From Pseudomonas sp. PDM05 (GTDB lineage: Bacteria > Pseudomonadota > Gammaproteobacteria > Pseudomonadales > Pseudomonadaceae): a stretch of DNA of 64,000 bases. The notes under the pieces are model-generated. The model saw only the letters and a list, made by a program, of their open reading frames with translations, had not been told where the DNA came from and made no database searches. The DNA is taken from the NCBI RefSeq assembly GCF_014851685.1, contig NZ_JACVAC010000010.1:62001-126000 (forward strand). The letters run 5' to 3'. Positions within the stretch are counted from its first letter, which is position 1; each line of letters starts with the position of its first letter. This document shows, one piece after another, positions 33,172-42,121 of this stretch. The position numbers and the translations under genes were made by a program.

Positions 33172-35601
33172 ATGTCCCGCACGCTAGACACCCTGCTGCG
33201 CCCCAGCCTGTTAGCCGTGGCCATCGCCCTCGGTACCCCGCTGGCCAGCCCCTTGCTGATCGCCGCCGAACAGGCCTCCAGCGTGCGTGCCTACAACCTG
33301 CCGGCGGCGCCCCTGGCGGCCACCCTGAACCAGATCGCCAGCCAAGCGGGCCTGGCCCTGACCCTCAACCCGGCACTCGCCGCCGGCAAGACCTCGGCCC
33401 CGGTCCAAGGCCAGTTCGATGCACCGGGCGCACTGCGCGAAGCCCTGCGCGGCACGGGCTTGCAGTTGGAACAGAGCAGCGCCGGCACGTACACGCTGGT
33501 GGCAATCCCGGAGGGTGTAGTGGCGTTGCCGCAGACCAATATCATTGGCCAAGGCAGCTATGAAAGCGCCTGGGGCCCGGTGGACGGGTATGTCGCAACG
33601 CGCACCGCTGCCGGGACCAAGACCGATACCGCCCTGGTCGAGGCGCCGCGCTCGATTTCCGTCGCCACCCGCCAGCAGATGCAAGACCGCAACGTGCAGA
33701 ACCTGGATGACGCGGTCAAATACATGCCCGGTATCGTTTCCGCGAGCTACGGCAGCGACACCCGCTACGACTGGATGCGTGTACGCGGCTTCGAACCGAC
33801 CCAGTTCCTCGACGGCCTGCCACTGCCGCGCGGCGTCTACGCCAACCCGAAGGCCGAGACCTGGAACCTCGACCGCCTCGCCCTGCTGCGCGGCCCCGCG
33901 TCGTCGGTGTACGGCCAGACGCCACCGGGAGGCCTCCTGGACATGGTCAGCCGCCGTCCCAGCGAAGAATCGAGCCATGCCGTCCAAGTGCAATACGGCA
34001 GCGACAACTACCGCCAGATCAACTTCGCCAGCACCGGCAAGATCGACGATGAAGGCCAGTTCCTCTACGGCCTCAGCGGCGTGGTACGCGATGCCGGCAC
34101 TCAGGTCGATCATATCGATAACAAGCGCTACAACATCGCCCCCAGCCTGACCTGGAACGTCGACCCCGACACCAAGCTGACCTTGCTCTCGCAGTTCACC
34201 CGCGACGATACCGGCACCACCAGCCAGTTCATGCCGATCCAGGGCACCAAGATCAAATCGCCGCTGGGCGAAGTGTCCCATCACAAGAACCTGGGCGACC
34301 CGGACTACGAGTTCTACGACCGTACCTACTACGCGCTGGGTTATGCCTTCGAACACCGTTTCAACGATACGTGGCAGTTCAAGCAGAACCTGCGCTACAC
34401 CAAGTCGGAATTATCGTTCCAGCAGCTGACTGTGGGCTCCTATGCCTATTCGCCGGCGGATGCCGCGGGCAATATCAGCCGTTCGACCACCAATGTGGAC
34501 GAGAACATCGGCCAGTTTGCGGTGGACAACAACTTCCAGGCCGACTTCGCCACTGGCGACGTGATCCACACCTTGCTGCTGGGCCTGGACCACCAGCGTA
34601 CCGATACGTCCTACCGCGCGATTTACGGCACCGCTTCGGGTATCAACATCTTCAACCCGGTCAATACCACGCCGACGGTACGCCCGACCGACGTCCGGCC
34701 GTTCTACGACTACAACCAGAAAACCGTGCAGACCGGCCTCTACGTACAGGACCAGATGGCCCTGGACAAATGGCGCCTGACCCTGGGCGGGCGTGAAGAC
34801 TGGGTGCATCAGGCCACCACTTACTTCAACGGCAGCGATGCGACCAACACCGACCGCATCAAACACTTCAGCGGCAACGCAGCGCTGAGCTATGTGTTCG
34901 ATTCGGGCTTCGTACCGTACTTGTCCTACGCCGAATCGTTCCAACCGGCAAGCAACGCCGATACCAGTGCGGCCAAGACCTTCAAACCGACCGAAGGCAA
35001 ACAGTGGGAAATGGGCGTCAAGTATCAGCCGCCCGGTTCCAACACGCTGCTGACGGCGGCGGTCTACGATCTGACCCAGAAGAACGTGCAAGTGACCACC
35101 CTTGGCGCTGGCAACCAGCAGATCAACAGCCAGACCGGCGAAGTGAAGGTCAAGGGCCTGGAGCTGGAAGCCGTGTCTGACGTGACCGAGAACCTCAAGG
35201 TCATCGCCGCTTACACCCTGGCCAAGTCCGAGGTGCAAAAAGGCATCTACAAAGGCAACCGCCTGACCTTGATGCCCAACCAGCAAGCCTCGCTGTGGAC
35301 TGACTACACGTGGCACACAGGCCCACTCGATGGTTTCGGCGTCGGCTTTGGTGCGCGTTACACCGGCAACACCTATGGCGACCAGGCCAACACCTGGCTG
35401 GGCAAGGCCAACGCCTACACCGTGTTCGACGGTTCGGTGCATTACGACCTCGGCCGCCTGGACAACGCCCTCAAGGGCGCATCGGTGAAGCTCAACGCCA
35501 CCAACCTGTTCAACAAGGACTACCTGTCGACCTGTGACGCCAACTATTGCTACTTCGGCGACCAACGCAGCGTCGTTGCCAGCGCCACCTACCAGTGGTG
35601 A
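33172..35601 (+). CDS. fiuA: TonB-dependent hydroxamate siderophore receptor (FiuA/FhuA-like)
   Basis: 809 aa. A signal peptide (about 1-32) is followed by an STN signalling domain (about 38-105, YNLPAAPLAATLNQIASQAG). Then come the plug (EAPRSISVATRQQMQDRNVQNLDDAVKY, RVRGFEP, LDRLALLRGPASSVYG) and a 22-strand barrel ending in Trp. The STN domain makes it a transducing receptor paired with the upstream FecI/FecR genes. Assignment to ferrichrome transport rests on the FhuA-like plug and on PAO1 synteny (PA0470), not on a search. Confidence 0.88.
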   Translation: MSRTLDTLLRPSLLAVAIALGTPLASPLLIAAEQASSVRAYNLPAAPLAATLNQIASQAGLALTLNPALAAGKTSAPVQGQFDAPGALREALRGTGLQLEQSSAGTYTLVAIPEGVVALPQTNIIGQGSYESAWGPVDGYVATRTAAGTKTDTALVEAPRSISVATRQQMQDRNVQNLDDAVKYMPGIVSASYGSDTRYDWMRVRGFEPTQFLDGLPLPRGVYANPKAETWNLDRLALLRGPASSVYGQTPPGGLLDMVSRRPSEESSHAVQVQYGSDNYRQINFASTGKIDDEGQFLYGLSGVVRDAGTQVDHIDNKRYNIAPSLTWNVDPDTKLTLLSQFTRDDTGTTSQFMPIQGTKIKSPLGEVSHHKNLGDPDYEFYDRTYYALGYAFEHRFNDTWQFKQNLRYTKSELSFQQLTVGSYAYSPADAAGNISRSTTNVDENIGQFAVDNNFQADFATGDVIHTLLLGLDHQRTDTSYRAIYGTASGINIFNPVNTTPTVRPTDVRPFYDYNQKTVQTGLYVQDQMALDKWRLTLGGREDWVHQATTYFNGSDATNTDRIKHFSGNAALSYVFDSGFVPYLSYAESFQPASNADTSAAKTFKPTEGKQWEMGVKYQPPGSNTLLTAAVYDLTQKNVQVTTLGAGNQQINSQTGEVKVKGLELEAVSDVTENLKVIAAYTLAKSEVQKGIYKGNRLTLMPNQQASLWTDYTWHTGPLDGFGVGFGARYTGNTYGDQANTWLGKANAYTVFDGSVHYDLGRLDNALKGASVKLNATNLFNKDYLSTCDANYCYFGDQRSVVASATYQW

Positions 35602-35665
35602 TCGGCTGAGTTAACAGCCGGGCCGCCCCCCAGTGGGCGGCCTCGGCATGTCTGAAGGTTGGAAA

Positions 35666-36760
35666 ATGAAAAGCACCACTATCCGCCGCTGGTCCTTCGT
35701 CCACACCTGGACCAGCCTGATCTGCACCGTATTCCTGCTGCTGCTTGCCCTCACCGGCCTGCCGCTGGTGTTCCACCACGAGATCGACCACCTGCTGGGC
35801 AACGAGCCGGCACTGGCGCAGATGCCCGCCGATACGCCGCGGCTCAACCTCGAACAGCTGGTGGCCAAGGCCCAGGCCCATCGCCCCGGCGAGGCCATGC
35901 AGTACCTGGCCTGGGACGAGGACGACCCGAACGGTGTGATCGCGATCATGGCCGCCACTGCCGGTACCGAACCCAATTCGTCGCACACCTTCATGCTGGA
36001 TGCGCGTACGGGTGATGCGGTGCAGATGCCGTCGGCAAATGGCGGCTTCACCCTGTTCCTGCTGCGTCTGCATGTGGATATGTTCGCCGGGCTGCCGGGC
36101 AAGTTGTTGCTGGCGTTCATGGGCATTCTGTTTGTGCTGGCGATCATCTCGGGCACGGTGTTGTACCTGCCGTTCATGCGCCGCCTGAGGTTCGCCACGG
36201 TGCGCCACGACAAATCCACACGCCTGCGCTGGCTCGACCTGCATAACCTGATCGGCGTGGTGACCCTGACCTGGGCCCTGGTGGTCGGCGTCACCGGCGT
36301 GATCAGCGCCTGCGCCGACCTGATCATCGCCGCCTGGCGCCAGGACAGCCTCGGCGCCATGATCGAACCCTACAAAAACGCCCCGCCCTTGACCCAGCGC
36401 GCCCCGGCAACGGACTTGCTGACCATCGCCGCCAAGGCCGCACCGGGCATGCAGCCAGACTTTATCGCCTTCCCCGGCACGCGCTTTTCCAGCGAGCACC
36501 ACTACGCGGTGTTCATGAAGGGCAGCACGCACCTGACCTCGCACCTGCTCACGCCGGTGCTGATCGACGCCAGTACCCTGGCTGTCACCGCCATCGCCGA
36601 GCGGCCGTGGTACATGGACGCCATGGGCATGTCCCAGCCGCTGCACTTTGGCGACTACGGCGGCATGCCGATGAAGATTTTGTGGGCTGTGCTGGATGTG
36701 CTGACCATCATCGTGTTGCTCAGCGGTATTTACCTGTGGATCGTCAGGCGCAAGACATGA
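35666..36760 (+). CDS. PepSY-TM protein (PiuB-like siderophore reductase candidate)
   Basis: I choose ATG 35666 (MKSTTIRRWSFVHTWTSLI, GAAGG upstream) over 35633/35648; 364 aa. Four membrane helices are visible: residues about 12-35, 140-165, 195-220 and 335-358. PepSY-associated regions lie between them, with conserved His in FHHEIDHLLG and RLHVDMFAGLPG. Such proteins sit beside siderophore receptors and are thought to reduce ferric siderophores. The stop overlaps the next ORF (ATGA). Confidence 0.87.
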   Translation: MKSTTIRRWSFVHTWTSLICTVFLLLLALTGLPLVFHHEIDHLLGNEPALAQMPADTPRLNLEQLVAKAQAHRPGEAMQYLAWDEDDPNGVIAIMAATAGTEPNSSHTFMLDARTGDAVQMPSANGGFTLFLLRLHVDMFAGLPGKLLLAFMGILFVLAIISGTVLYLPFMRRLRFATVRHDKSTRLRWLDLHNLIGVVTLTWALVVGVTGVISACADLIIAAWRQDSLGAMIEPYKNAPPLTQRAPATDLLTIAAKAAPGMQPDFIAFPGTRFSSEHHYAVFMKGSTHLTSHLLTPVLIDASTLAVTAIAERPWYMDAMGMSQPLHFGDYGGMPMKILWAVLDVLTIIVLLSGIYLWIVRRKT

Positions 36761-36939
36761 AGCCAAGACAGTCGAGTTTCTGGAAGGTGTTTGGCATTCC
36801 CTTGGGGATTGGCGTGCTGAGTGCAGCCGGGTTGTTTGCGGCGTTGCTGGGGGATGGGTGGTGGGATTCGTTGAGTTGGGTGGGGTTGGGGGTGCCGGCG
36901 GCGCTTGGCACTTGGGGGTTGTTTAAGCGGCGTAGCTGA
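36757..36939 (+). CDS. Small two-helix membrane protein, iron locus
   Basis: 60 aa. The ATG overlaps the PepSY gene stop. MKPRQSSFWKVFGIPLGIGV leads into a first hydrophobic helix, then GDGWWDSL and a second helix ending GTWGLFKRRS. Comparable tiny proteins accompany PepSY genes in Pseudomonas siderophore operons. Translational coupling makes it a likely partner, but its function is unknown. Confidence 0.75.
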   Translation: MKPRQSSFWKVFGIPLGIGVLSAAGLFAALLGDGWWDSLSWVGLGVPAALGTWGLFKRRS

Positions 36940-36946
36940 TGGCGCT

Positions 36947-37029
36947 TTCGCGAGCAAGCCCGCTCCCACATTCGACCGCGATCCGCCTGACAAAATGGGG
37001 TCAAATGTGGGAGCGGGCTTGCTCGCGAA
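36947..37029. repeat. REPIN, class B (GAGCGGGCTTGCTCGCGAA core)
   Basis: TTCGCGAGCAAGCCCGCTCC and its complement in inverted orientation, about 35 bp apart. This is the first full class-B element along the window. Confidence 0.9.
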
Positions 37030-37090
37030 GAGGCCTTCAAAAACACCACAAATGCCTCTAGGCTAGCCGCTGCCATCTTGAGGAATACCC

Positions 37091-37714
37091 ATGTCCACCA
37101 TGACCCTGTTCCACAACCCCGCCTCGCCCTTCGTGCGCAAGGTCCGCGTGCTGCTGATCGAAACCGGCCAACAGGACCGCGTGGCGCTGCAAGCCACCCT
37201 GCCGACGCCGGTCCAGCCCGACCTGCAAGTGGTGCAAGGCAACCCCGTGGGCAAGATCCCGGCCCTGCGCCTGGCCGACGGTTCGATGCTGCACGACAGC
37301 CGGGTGATCCTCGATTACCTCGACCACCAGCACGTCGGCAACCCGCTGATCCCCCGCGACGGCTCCGCCCGCTGGCGCCGCCTGACCCTGGCCTCAATGG
37401 CCGACGGCATCATGGATGCCGCCGTGCTGGTGCGCTACGAGACCGCGATGCGCCCGGTGCAGAAGCATTGGGACCAGTGGCTGGATGAGCAGCGCAACAA
37501 GATCCGGCGCAGCGTGGCCGAGTTGGAAGCGGATGCGATTGCGGAGCTGGCCAGCCATTTCGATATCGCGGCGATCAGTGTGGCGTGTGCCCTGGGTTAC
37601 CTGGACTTCCGCCACCCGGACCTGCAATGGCGCCTCGACAACCCGAAGCTCGCCGCCTGGTACGCCGAGGTCAGCCAGCGTCCCTCGATGCTTGAAACCC
37701 AACCTCCCGCCTAA
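37091..37714 (+). CDS. Glutathione S-transferase-like protein
   Basis: 207 aa with an N-terminal thioredoxin fold: TLFHNPASPFVRKVRVLLIE (Ser in the active-site position), NPVGKIPALRLADGSMLHDSRVIL with the cis-Pro and the Asp-Ser glutathione contact, and an all-helical C-terminal domain ending RPSMLETQPPA. AGGAA precedes the ATG. Substrate is unknown. It is monocistronic, flanked by REP elements on both sides. Confidence 0.9.
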   Translation: MSTMTLFHNPASPFVRKVRVLLIETGQQDRVALQATLPTPVQPDLQVVQGNPVGKIPALRLADGSMLHDSRVILDYLDHQHVGNPLIPRDGSARWRRLTLASMADGIMDAAVLVRYETAMRPVQKHWDQWLDEQRNKIRRSVAELEADAIAELASHFDIAAISVACALGYLDFRHPDLQWRLDNPKLAAWYAEVSQRPSMLETQPPA

Positions 37715-37732
37715 CCCCCACCGACATTCCCC

Positions 37733-37836
37733 TGTAGGAGCGGCGGTGCGACGATTCGACTTGCTCGCGAATGCGGTCTATCAGTAACGGATTCATTGAC
37801 TGACCCACCGCTTTCGCGAGCAAGCCCGCTCCCACA
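37733..37836. repeat. REP pair, class B with variant left arm
   Basis: The left arm begins TGTAGGAGCGGCGGTGCGAC then runs into CTTGCTCGCGAA; the right arm is a normal class-B REP. The left arm shares the GGCGGTGCGACGATTCGACT variant with the element at 21905. Confidence 0.8.
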
Positions 37837-37904
37837 TTGTCCAGTGGTGTGGTTGAGGAAGTTGACTAGCCTCGCCTTCATCTGCTGATCTTCCCTTAAC
37901 CCAA

Positions 37905-39278
37905 TCATTGCACCGCCTCCAGATCGAACTGCAACGGCTCCACCGCCTTGCGCTTGCCCACGCCATACCAATCCAGTTTGCGCGTCAGCACCATCACCGT
38001 GCCCAGCAACCCAAACAGCAACAGCGAGCCCATCAGCAGCGCGTAATCCTCGGCACTCAACAGCCCGTAGAGCAAGGCATACAACGCCGCCAACCCCGCC
38101 GAAAACCCCAGCCCGTGGCTGACGCTGCGCAGCACATGGCACACGTAGAAACCGATCAACAACACGCAGGCACTCGCCGAGATCAGGTAAGCCAGGGCAA
38201 AGCCGATGTGCTCGGACAACGACAACAGCAGCAGGTAGAAAAACGCCAGCGCAAAGCCCACCAACGCGTACTGCACCGGGTGCACTGCCAGGCTCTTGAG
38301 CACTTCAAACAGAAAGAAGCCGGCAAAAGTCAGGGCGATAAACAGCAGCGCATATTTGATCGCGCGGTCGCTCTTGAGGTACTGGTCCACCGGGTCGATG
38401 AAGTTGACGCCGAAGCTGCGGTTGTTGAAGTCCTTGCAGCCCTGCCCGTCCAGGCAACTTTGCAGCGCCTGCTCAAGGTTGGTGGAAAAGAATGAGGTCT
38501 GCCAGTTGGCGCTGAAGCCCTGATCGGTGACGTCACGCTGGGCCGGCAGGAAGTTGCCGATAAAGCTCGGATGCGGCCAGTTGGAGGCGAGCGACACTTG
38601 GCTGACCTTGCCCACCGGCACCACTTGCAGTTGTTCGGTGCCTTGCAGGCGCAGGTCGAAAGCGAAGGTCACGACATAAGGTTTTTTACTGTCCTGCTCC
38701 GGCAGCGCCACGTGCACGCCCTCGCCCAGCCAGTCGACTTGGGAGCCCGGTTCGAAGTCCAGGCGCTGGCTGCCCAGTTCCAGTTTCAGCGAGTTCTCGA
38801 TGCCACGAATATCGCTGATACCCACCGCCAGGAACGCCGGTTCAAAGCGGTAGTCGGCAAAGTCTTCGGTGATGCCCAGTTGTGCCGGCAGTTCAAAATG
38901 CCCGCTGATACGGTTGTCGGCATGGAACAGCCGCGCCTGGTAGATGCCACGGGCGCGCAGTTCGGTCTGCACCTTGCCGTCGAGTTCGAAGCGGTCCGGC
39001 AGGAAGTACAAACGGCCGCGCTCTTCACGGGTGACTTCGTAGCGTTTGTTGAGTTTTTCATTGAGCTTCCACTCGCGCACAGTCTTGCGGTACGGCACCA
39101 CCATTAACGGGCCAGTCAGACGCTGGCTGTAGCTGGAGCTGCGGGCGATGTCATCCAGCACGGCATCGCGAGTGTTTTGGCGATCACCGATGATGCCGTT
39201 GATCATCAGCAGTGGAATCAGCAACACCAGCATCAGCAGCGCAATCGCGCCAAGTTTGAAAAGCAGACTGCGGTTCAT
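37905..39278 (-). CDS. creD: CreD, inner-membrane protein of the Cre regulon
   Basis: 457 aa. It has an N-terminal membrane helix, a large periplasmic domain (about 30-305, beginning LDDIARSSSYSQRLTGPLMVVPY) and a C-terminal bundle of five to six helices (about 310-440), the CreD/CETCS layout. In Aeromonas and Pseudomonas creD is a CreBC target linked to envelope stress and beta-lactam response. It is downstream of creC by 51 bp. Its Shine-Dalgarno lies inside a perfect hairpin. Confidence 0.94.
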   Translation of the reverse strand: MNRSLLFKLGAIALLMLVLLIPLLMINGIIGDRQNTRDAVLDDIARSSSYSQRLTGPLMVVPYRKTVREWKLNEKLNKRYEVTREERGRLYFLPDRFELDGKVQTELRARGIYQARLFHADNRISGHFELPAQLGITEDFADYRFEPAFLAVGISDIRGIENSLKLELGSQRLDFEPGSQVDWLGEGVHVALPEQDSKKPYVVTFAFDLRLQGTEQLQVVPVGKVSQVSLASNWPHPSFIGNFLPAQRDVTDQGFSANWQTSFFSTNLEQALQSCLDGQGCKDFNNRSFGVNFIDPVDQYLKSDRAIKYALLFIALTFAGFFLFEVLKSLAVHPVQYALVGFALAFFYLLLLSLSEHIGFALAYLISASACVLLIGFYVCHVLRSVSHGLGFSAGLAALYALLYGLLSAEDYALLMGSLLLFGLLGTVMVLTRKLDWYGVGKRKAVEPLQFDLEAVQ

Positions 39279-39280
39279 GG

Positions 39281-39308
39281 GACTCTCCCTGTTTTGATGG
39301 GGAGAGTC
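39281..39308 (-). promoter_or_regulatory. Hairpin enclosing the creD Shine-Dalgarno
   Basis: A perfect 9-bp dyad, GACTCTCCC and GGGAGAGTC, with a 10-nt loop sits between creC and creD. In the creD mRNA the 3' arm GGGAGAGTC is the ribosome-binding site, ending two bases before the ATG. Folding would occlude it. Confidence 0.6.
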
Positions 39309-39329
39309 TGGGCAGCCTGTGTGGGAGAT

Positions 39330-40769
39330 TTATGTGGGCACTGTGGAGACTGTGTGGAGATGCAGCACCACGTTCACCCCACCTTGCACATTGCCGATCT
39401 GCAACGCGCCGCCGTGCAGCTTCATCACTTCTTCGACAAAGTTGAGGCCCAGGCCGGTGCTTTTGCGCCCGCTGGCCGGGCGTGGCAGCGAGTAGAAACG
39501 CTCGCTCAGGCGCGGCAGGGCATAGTCGGGAATCGGTGCGGCCTGGTTGAACAGGCTGACGTGCACAGCGTTGTGCTGCACCTGCGCGCTGAACCGCAAC
39601 ACCCCACCGGGCGGGGTGAAGTCCAAGGCGTTGTCCAGCAGGTTGCCGAGGGCCTGGCGCAGCAGGAAGGGTTCGCCATACACCTTCACATCCGCCGTTA
39701 TCCGTTGCTCGACATGCAGGCCCGCGCCTTCGATCCGCGCACATTGGGCCTTGAGCACGTCCTCGACCATAGTCGCCAGCGGAATCTGCGCCTGCTCTTC
39801 CAGCCCCTGGCGTTGCTCGACTTGCGCCAGGTTCAGCAGGCGTTCGATCAACTGCTGCAAGCGCGCGCTTTCGCTGTCGATATTGCCGACAAAGCGCTGC
39901 TGCTGCTCGCGGCTCATGTCGCCCTGCAACAGCTCCGCCGCGCCGCGAATCGCCGCCAGCGGGCTTTTCAGTTCGTGGGTCAGGGTGTGCACGTAATGTT
40001 CGACGTAGGCCTTGCCCTCCAACTGCGTGCGCATGTGCTCCACGGCGGTGGACAGCTGCTTGAGCTCGCCGCCCCGGTAATGCGGCAACTCGGCCCGCCG
40101 ACCTTCGCTGACCGCCTCTGCGTAGGCCGTGAGCCGACGCAGGGCCACGCTCAGCCACCACGACAGCAACGCCCCGAGCAACAGGCCCAGCACCACCAGG
40201 CCGGCGCCGTACCACAGCAAGCGCCGCTCGGTGCGGTCCACATAGGGCTGCAACGAACTGTTGGGCTTGGCCACGGTGACCACGCCGATGATCTGGCCGT
40301 TGTCGCGGATCGGCGCACCGACGTGCATCACCGACGACGCGGCGTCATCCGCTGCGCTGCGGGTGGAGCGGGCGCCGTACTCGCCGCGCAGGGTCAGGTA
40401 CACGTCGTTCCATTTGGAGTAATCCTGGCCCACCGCTTCGCCCGTGGAGTCGAGCAGCACGGTGCCCTTGGCATCGGTCACGTAGATGCGGTGGTTGACC
40501 TGGTTTTTCGGCAGCCCCCAGATGGTCGCCCCTGGCTGGCGGTTGCCATAGGCCTTGAGCAATTCGGGCCAGTGGCTTTGGCCAAGGGTGCCGTTTTTCA
40601 CGTCATCGCGCAGGATCTCGGCGAGCAGGTTGGCGGTGTCCACCAGGGTTTCCTCGGTGGACTGACGCACGCCGGGGCGGATTTCCTTCATCACCGTGCT
40701 GAGCACGAAATAACCGGTCAGGCCGATAAACAGCGCGTATACCAAGAAAATCCGTAGCCCCAGGCGCAT
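39330..40769 (-). CDS. creC: CreC, sensor histidine kinase
   Basis: 479 aa. An N-terminal membrane helix (LRIFLVYALFIGLTGYFVL), a periplasmic sensor domain, a second helix at about 185-205 and HAMP come first. HisKA follows with the phosphorylated His in VHTLTHELKSPLAAIRGA, then HATPase with LGNLLDNALDF (N box) and STGLGLNFVEEV (G box). CreC responds to fermentation/central metabolism cues or PBP4 inhibition in various bacteria. The start overlaps the creB stop by one base (TGATG). Confidence 0.95.
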   Translation of the reverse strand: MRLGLRIFLVYALFIGLTGYFVLSTVMKEIRPGVRQSTEETLVDTANLLAEILRDDVKNGTLGQSHWPELLKAYGNRQPGATIWGLPKNQVNHRIYVTDAKGTVLLDSTGEAVGQDYSKWNDVYLTLRGEYGARSTRSAADDAASSVMHVGAPIRDNGQIIGVVTVAKPNSSLQPYVDRTERRLLWYGAGLVVLGLLLGALLSWWLSVALRRLTAYAEAVSEGRRAELPHYRGGELKQLSTAVEHMRTQLEGKAYVEHYVHTLTHELKSPLAAIRGAAELLQGDMSREQQQRFVGNIDSESARLQQLIERLLNLAQVEQRQGLEEQAQIPLATMVEDVLKAQCARIEGAGLHVEQRITADVKVYGEPFLLRQALGNLLDNALDFTPPGGVLRFSAQVQHNAVHVSLFNQAAPIPDYALPRLSERFYSLPRPASGRKSTGLGLNFVEEVMKLHGGALQIGNVQGGVNVVLHLHTVSTVPT

Positions 40770-41437
40770 CAGCTGTGGCTCGGGCTGTAGCTGTAGCCGA
40801 GGCCGCGATGGGTCTGGATCGGCTCGGCCTCGGCGGCGACGCTGCGCAACTTGCTGCGCAGGCTTTTGATATGGCTGTCGATATTGCGTTCGTAACCGGC
40901 ATCCGCGGCCACGCCGACCGCGTCCAACAATTGCTCGCGGCTGAACACACGCTCGGGCTGTTCCAGCAGGCTTTGCAACAAACGGAATTCGTGCCGCGTC
41001 AGGCTCAGGGGCTGACCGCGATAGTTGATCTGCATGCGTTCCAGGTCCACCTGAAACACCGCCGGCGCGACAGCGGGCCCTACACGCTTGAGGATCGCCC
41101 GCACTCGCGCCGCCACTTCCCGCGGGCTGAACGGCTTGACCACATAATCATCGGCGCCGATTTCCAGGCCCACCACCCGATCGATCTCGCCGTCACGGGC
41201 ACTGAGGAACATCACCGGCACTTCGCTGAAGCGGCGCAATTGCTTGCAGGTTTCAAAGCCGGTGATGTCCGGCAGGCCGATGTCGAGGATGATCAGGTCA
41301 GCCGGGGTCTGGCGCTGATAGGCCAGCGCCTCCTGGCCGAGGCTCAGCCAGGTGGTGGTGAAACCCTCGCCTTGCAGGGCAAACAGCAGCGTATCGGCTA
41401 TCGCCGCTTCGTCTTCGACAATCAGGATGTGGGGCAT
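40769..41437 (-). CDS. creB: CreB, OmpR-type response regulator
   Basis: 222 aa. Receiver domain: ILIVEDEAAIADTL, phospho-acceptor Asp in DLIILDIGLPDITG, FLSARDG and the VVKPFSPREV Lys. The winged-helix output is about 125-220 (LTRHEFRLLQSLLEQPERVFSREQLLD). It activates the cre regulon. It is only 9 bp downstream of the zinc-protease-like gene and overlaps creC. Confidence 0.96.
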   Translation of the reverse strand: MPHILIVEDEAAIADTLLFALQGEGFTTTWLSLGQEALAYQRQTPADLIILDIGLPDITGFETCKQLRRFSEVPVMFLSARDGEIDRVVGLEIGADDYVVKPFSPREVAARVRAILKRVGPAVAPAVFQVDLERMQINYRGQPLSLTRHEFRLLQSLLEQPERVFSREQLLDAVGVAADAGYERNIDSHIKSLRSKLRSVAAEAEPIQTHRGLGYSYSPSHS

Positions 41438-41446
41438 GGGGCTCTG

Positions 41447-41947
41447 TCAGCAGTCCGGTTTGTCGGCAGTGTAACGACGGGCCGGGTTTACCGCAGCGCC
41501 GAATTCACGCAGGGCCTTGGCACCGATCAGCAGCGGGTAGTTGAAGCTACTGCGGTCGGTGAGGTTGACCTCGACGGTGCGCTTGACGTTGCCCAGGCAC
41601 ATTTCCAGGTCGATCACCGGGCGCTTGGCCACGGCGGGTTCGTCCTTCTCGTCATCTTCGTCGGCGCGGCTCTTGATCTTGCTGATCCGCGCGACCTTGT
41701 GCTCGTAGACTTTGTCCGACGCATCCTTGCCGCCGAGGCGGAAACGTACCCAGTCATCGCCATCGCGCTGGAAGGTTTCGATGTCACGGGCCGACAGCGA
41801 AGCGGTGAGCGCGCCAGTGTCCATCTTGGCCTTGAAGGTTTGGCCGATCTCCGGCAACTGGATGTATTCGTAGCGACCGTAAAGGGTCGGTTCAGCAGCC
41901 ATGACCGGCAAGGCAACCAGGGCAAGCGAGGCAAATAGAAGTTTCAC
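41447..41947 (-). CDS. Periplasmic retropepsin-like (ATP-dependent zinc protease family) protein
   Basis: 166 aa from a GTG start. A clear signal peptide (MKLLFASLALVALPVMAAEP) predicts export. The body is the RimK-associated/DUF785 retropepsin-like domain, with the aspartic-protease-like KMDTGALTASLSA motif and NYPLLIGAKALREFG. The name zinc protease in databases is historical; activity is unproven. It heads the creBCD operon with 9 bp to creB, so it may belong to the same stress response. Confidence 0.85.
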   Translation of the reverse strand: MKLLFASLALVALPVMAAEPTLYGRYEYIQLPEIGQTFKAKMDTGALTASLSARDIETFQRDGDDWVRFRLGGKDASDKVYEHKVARISKIKSRADEDDEKDEPAVAKRPVIDLEMCLGNVKRTVEVNLTDRSSFNYPLLIGAKALREFGAAVNPARRYTADKPDC

Positions 41948-42121
41948 GAAGGCATGTCCTCGGAAAGAAGTAGGCGGATTCTAGACCGCACGCGCGGCAC
42001 TTAGTTAGCTCACCGGAACCATACCCGGCACATTGTGAAACATTCGTCCGATACTTTGCGATTTGGTCTCTAGACTCAGCTCTCTTATCATGGCCCGCCC
42101 ACAAGATCCCAAGAGTTGCTT

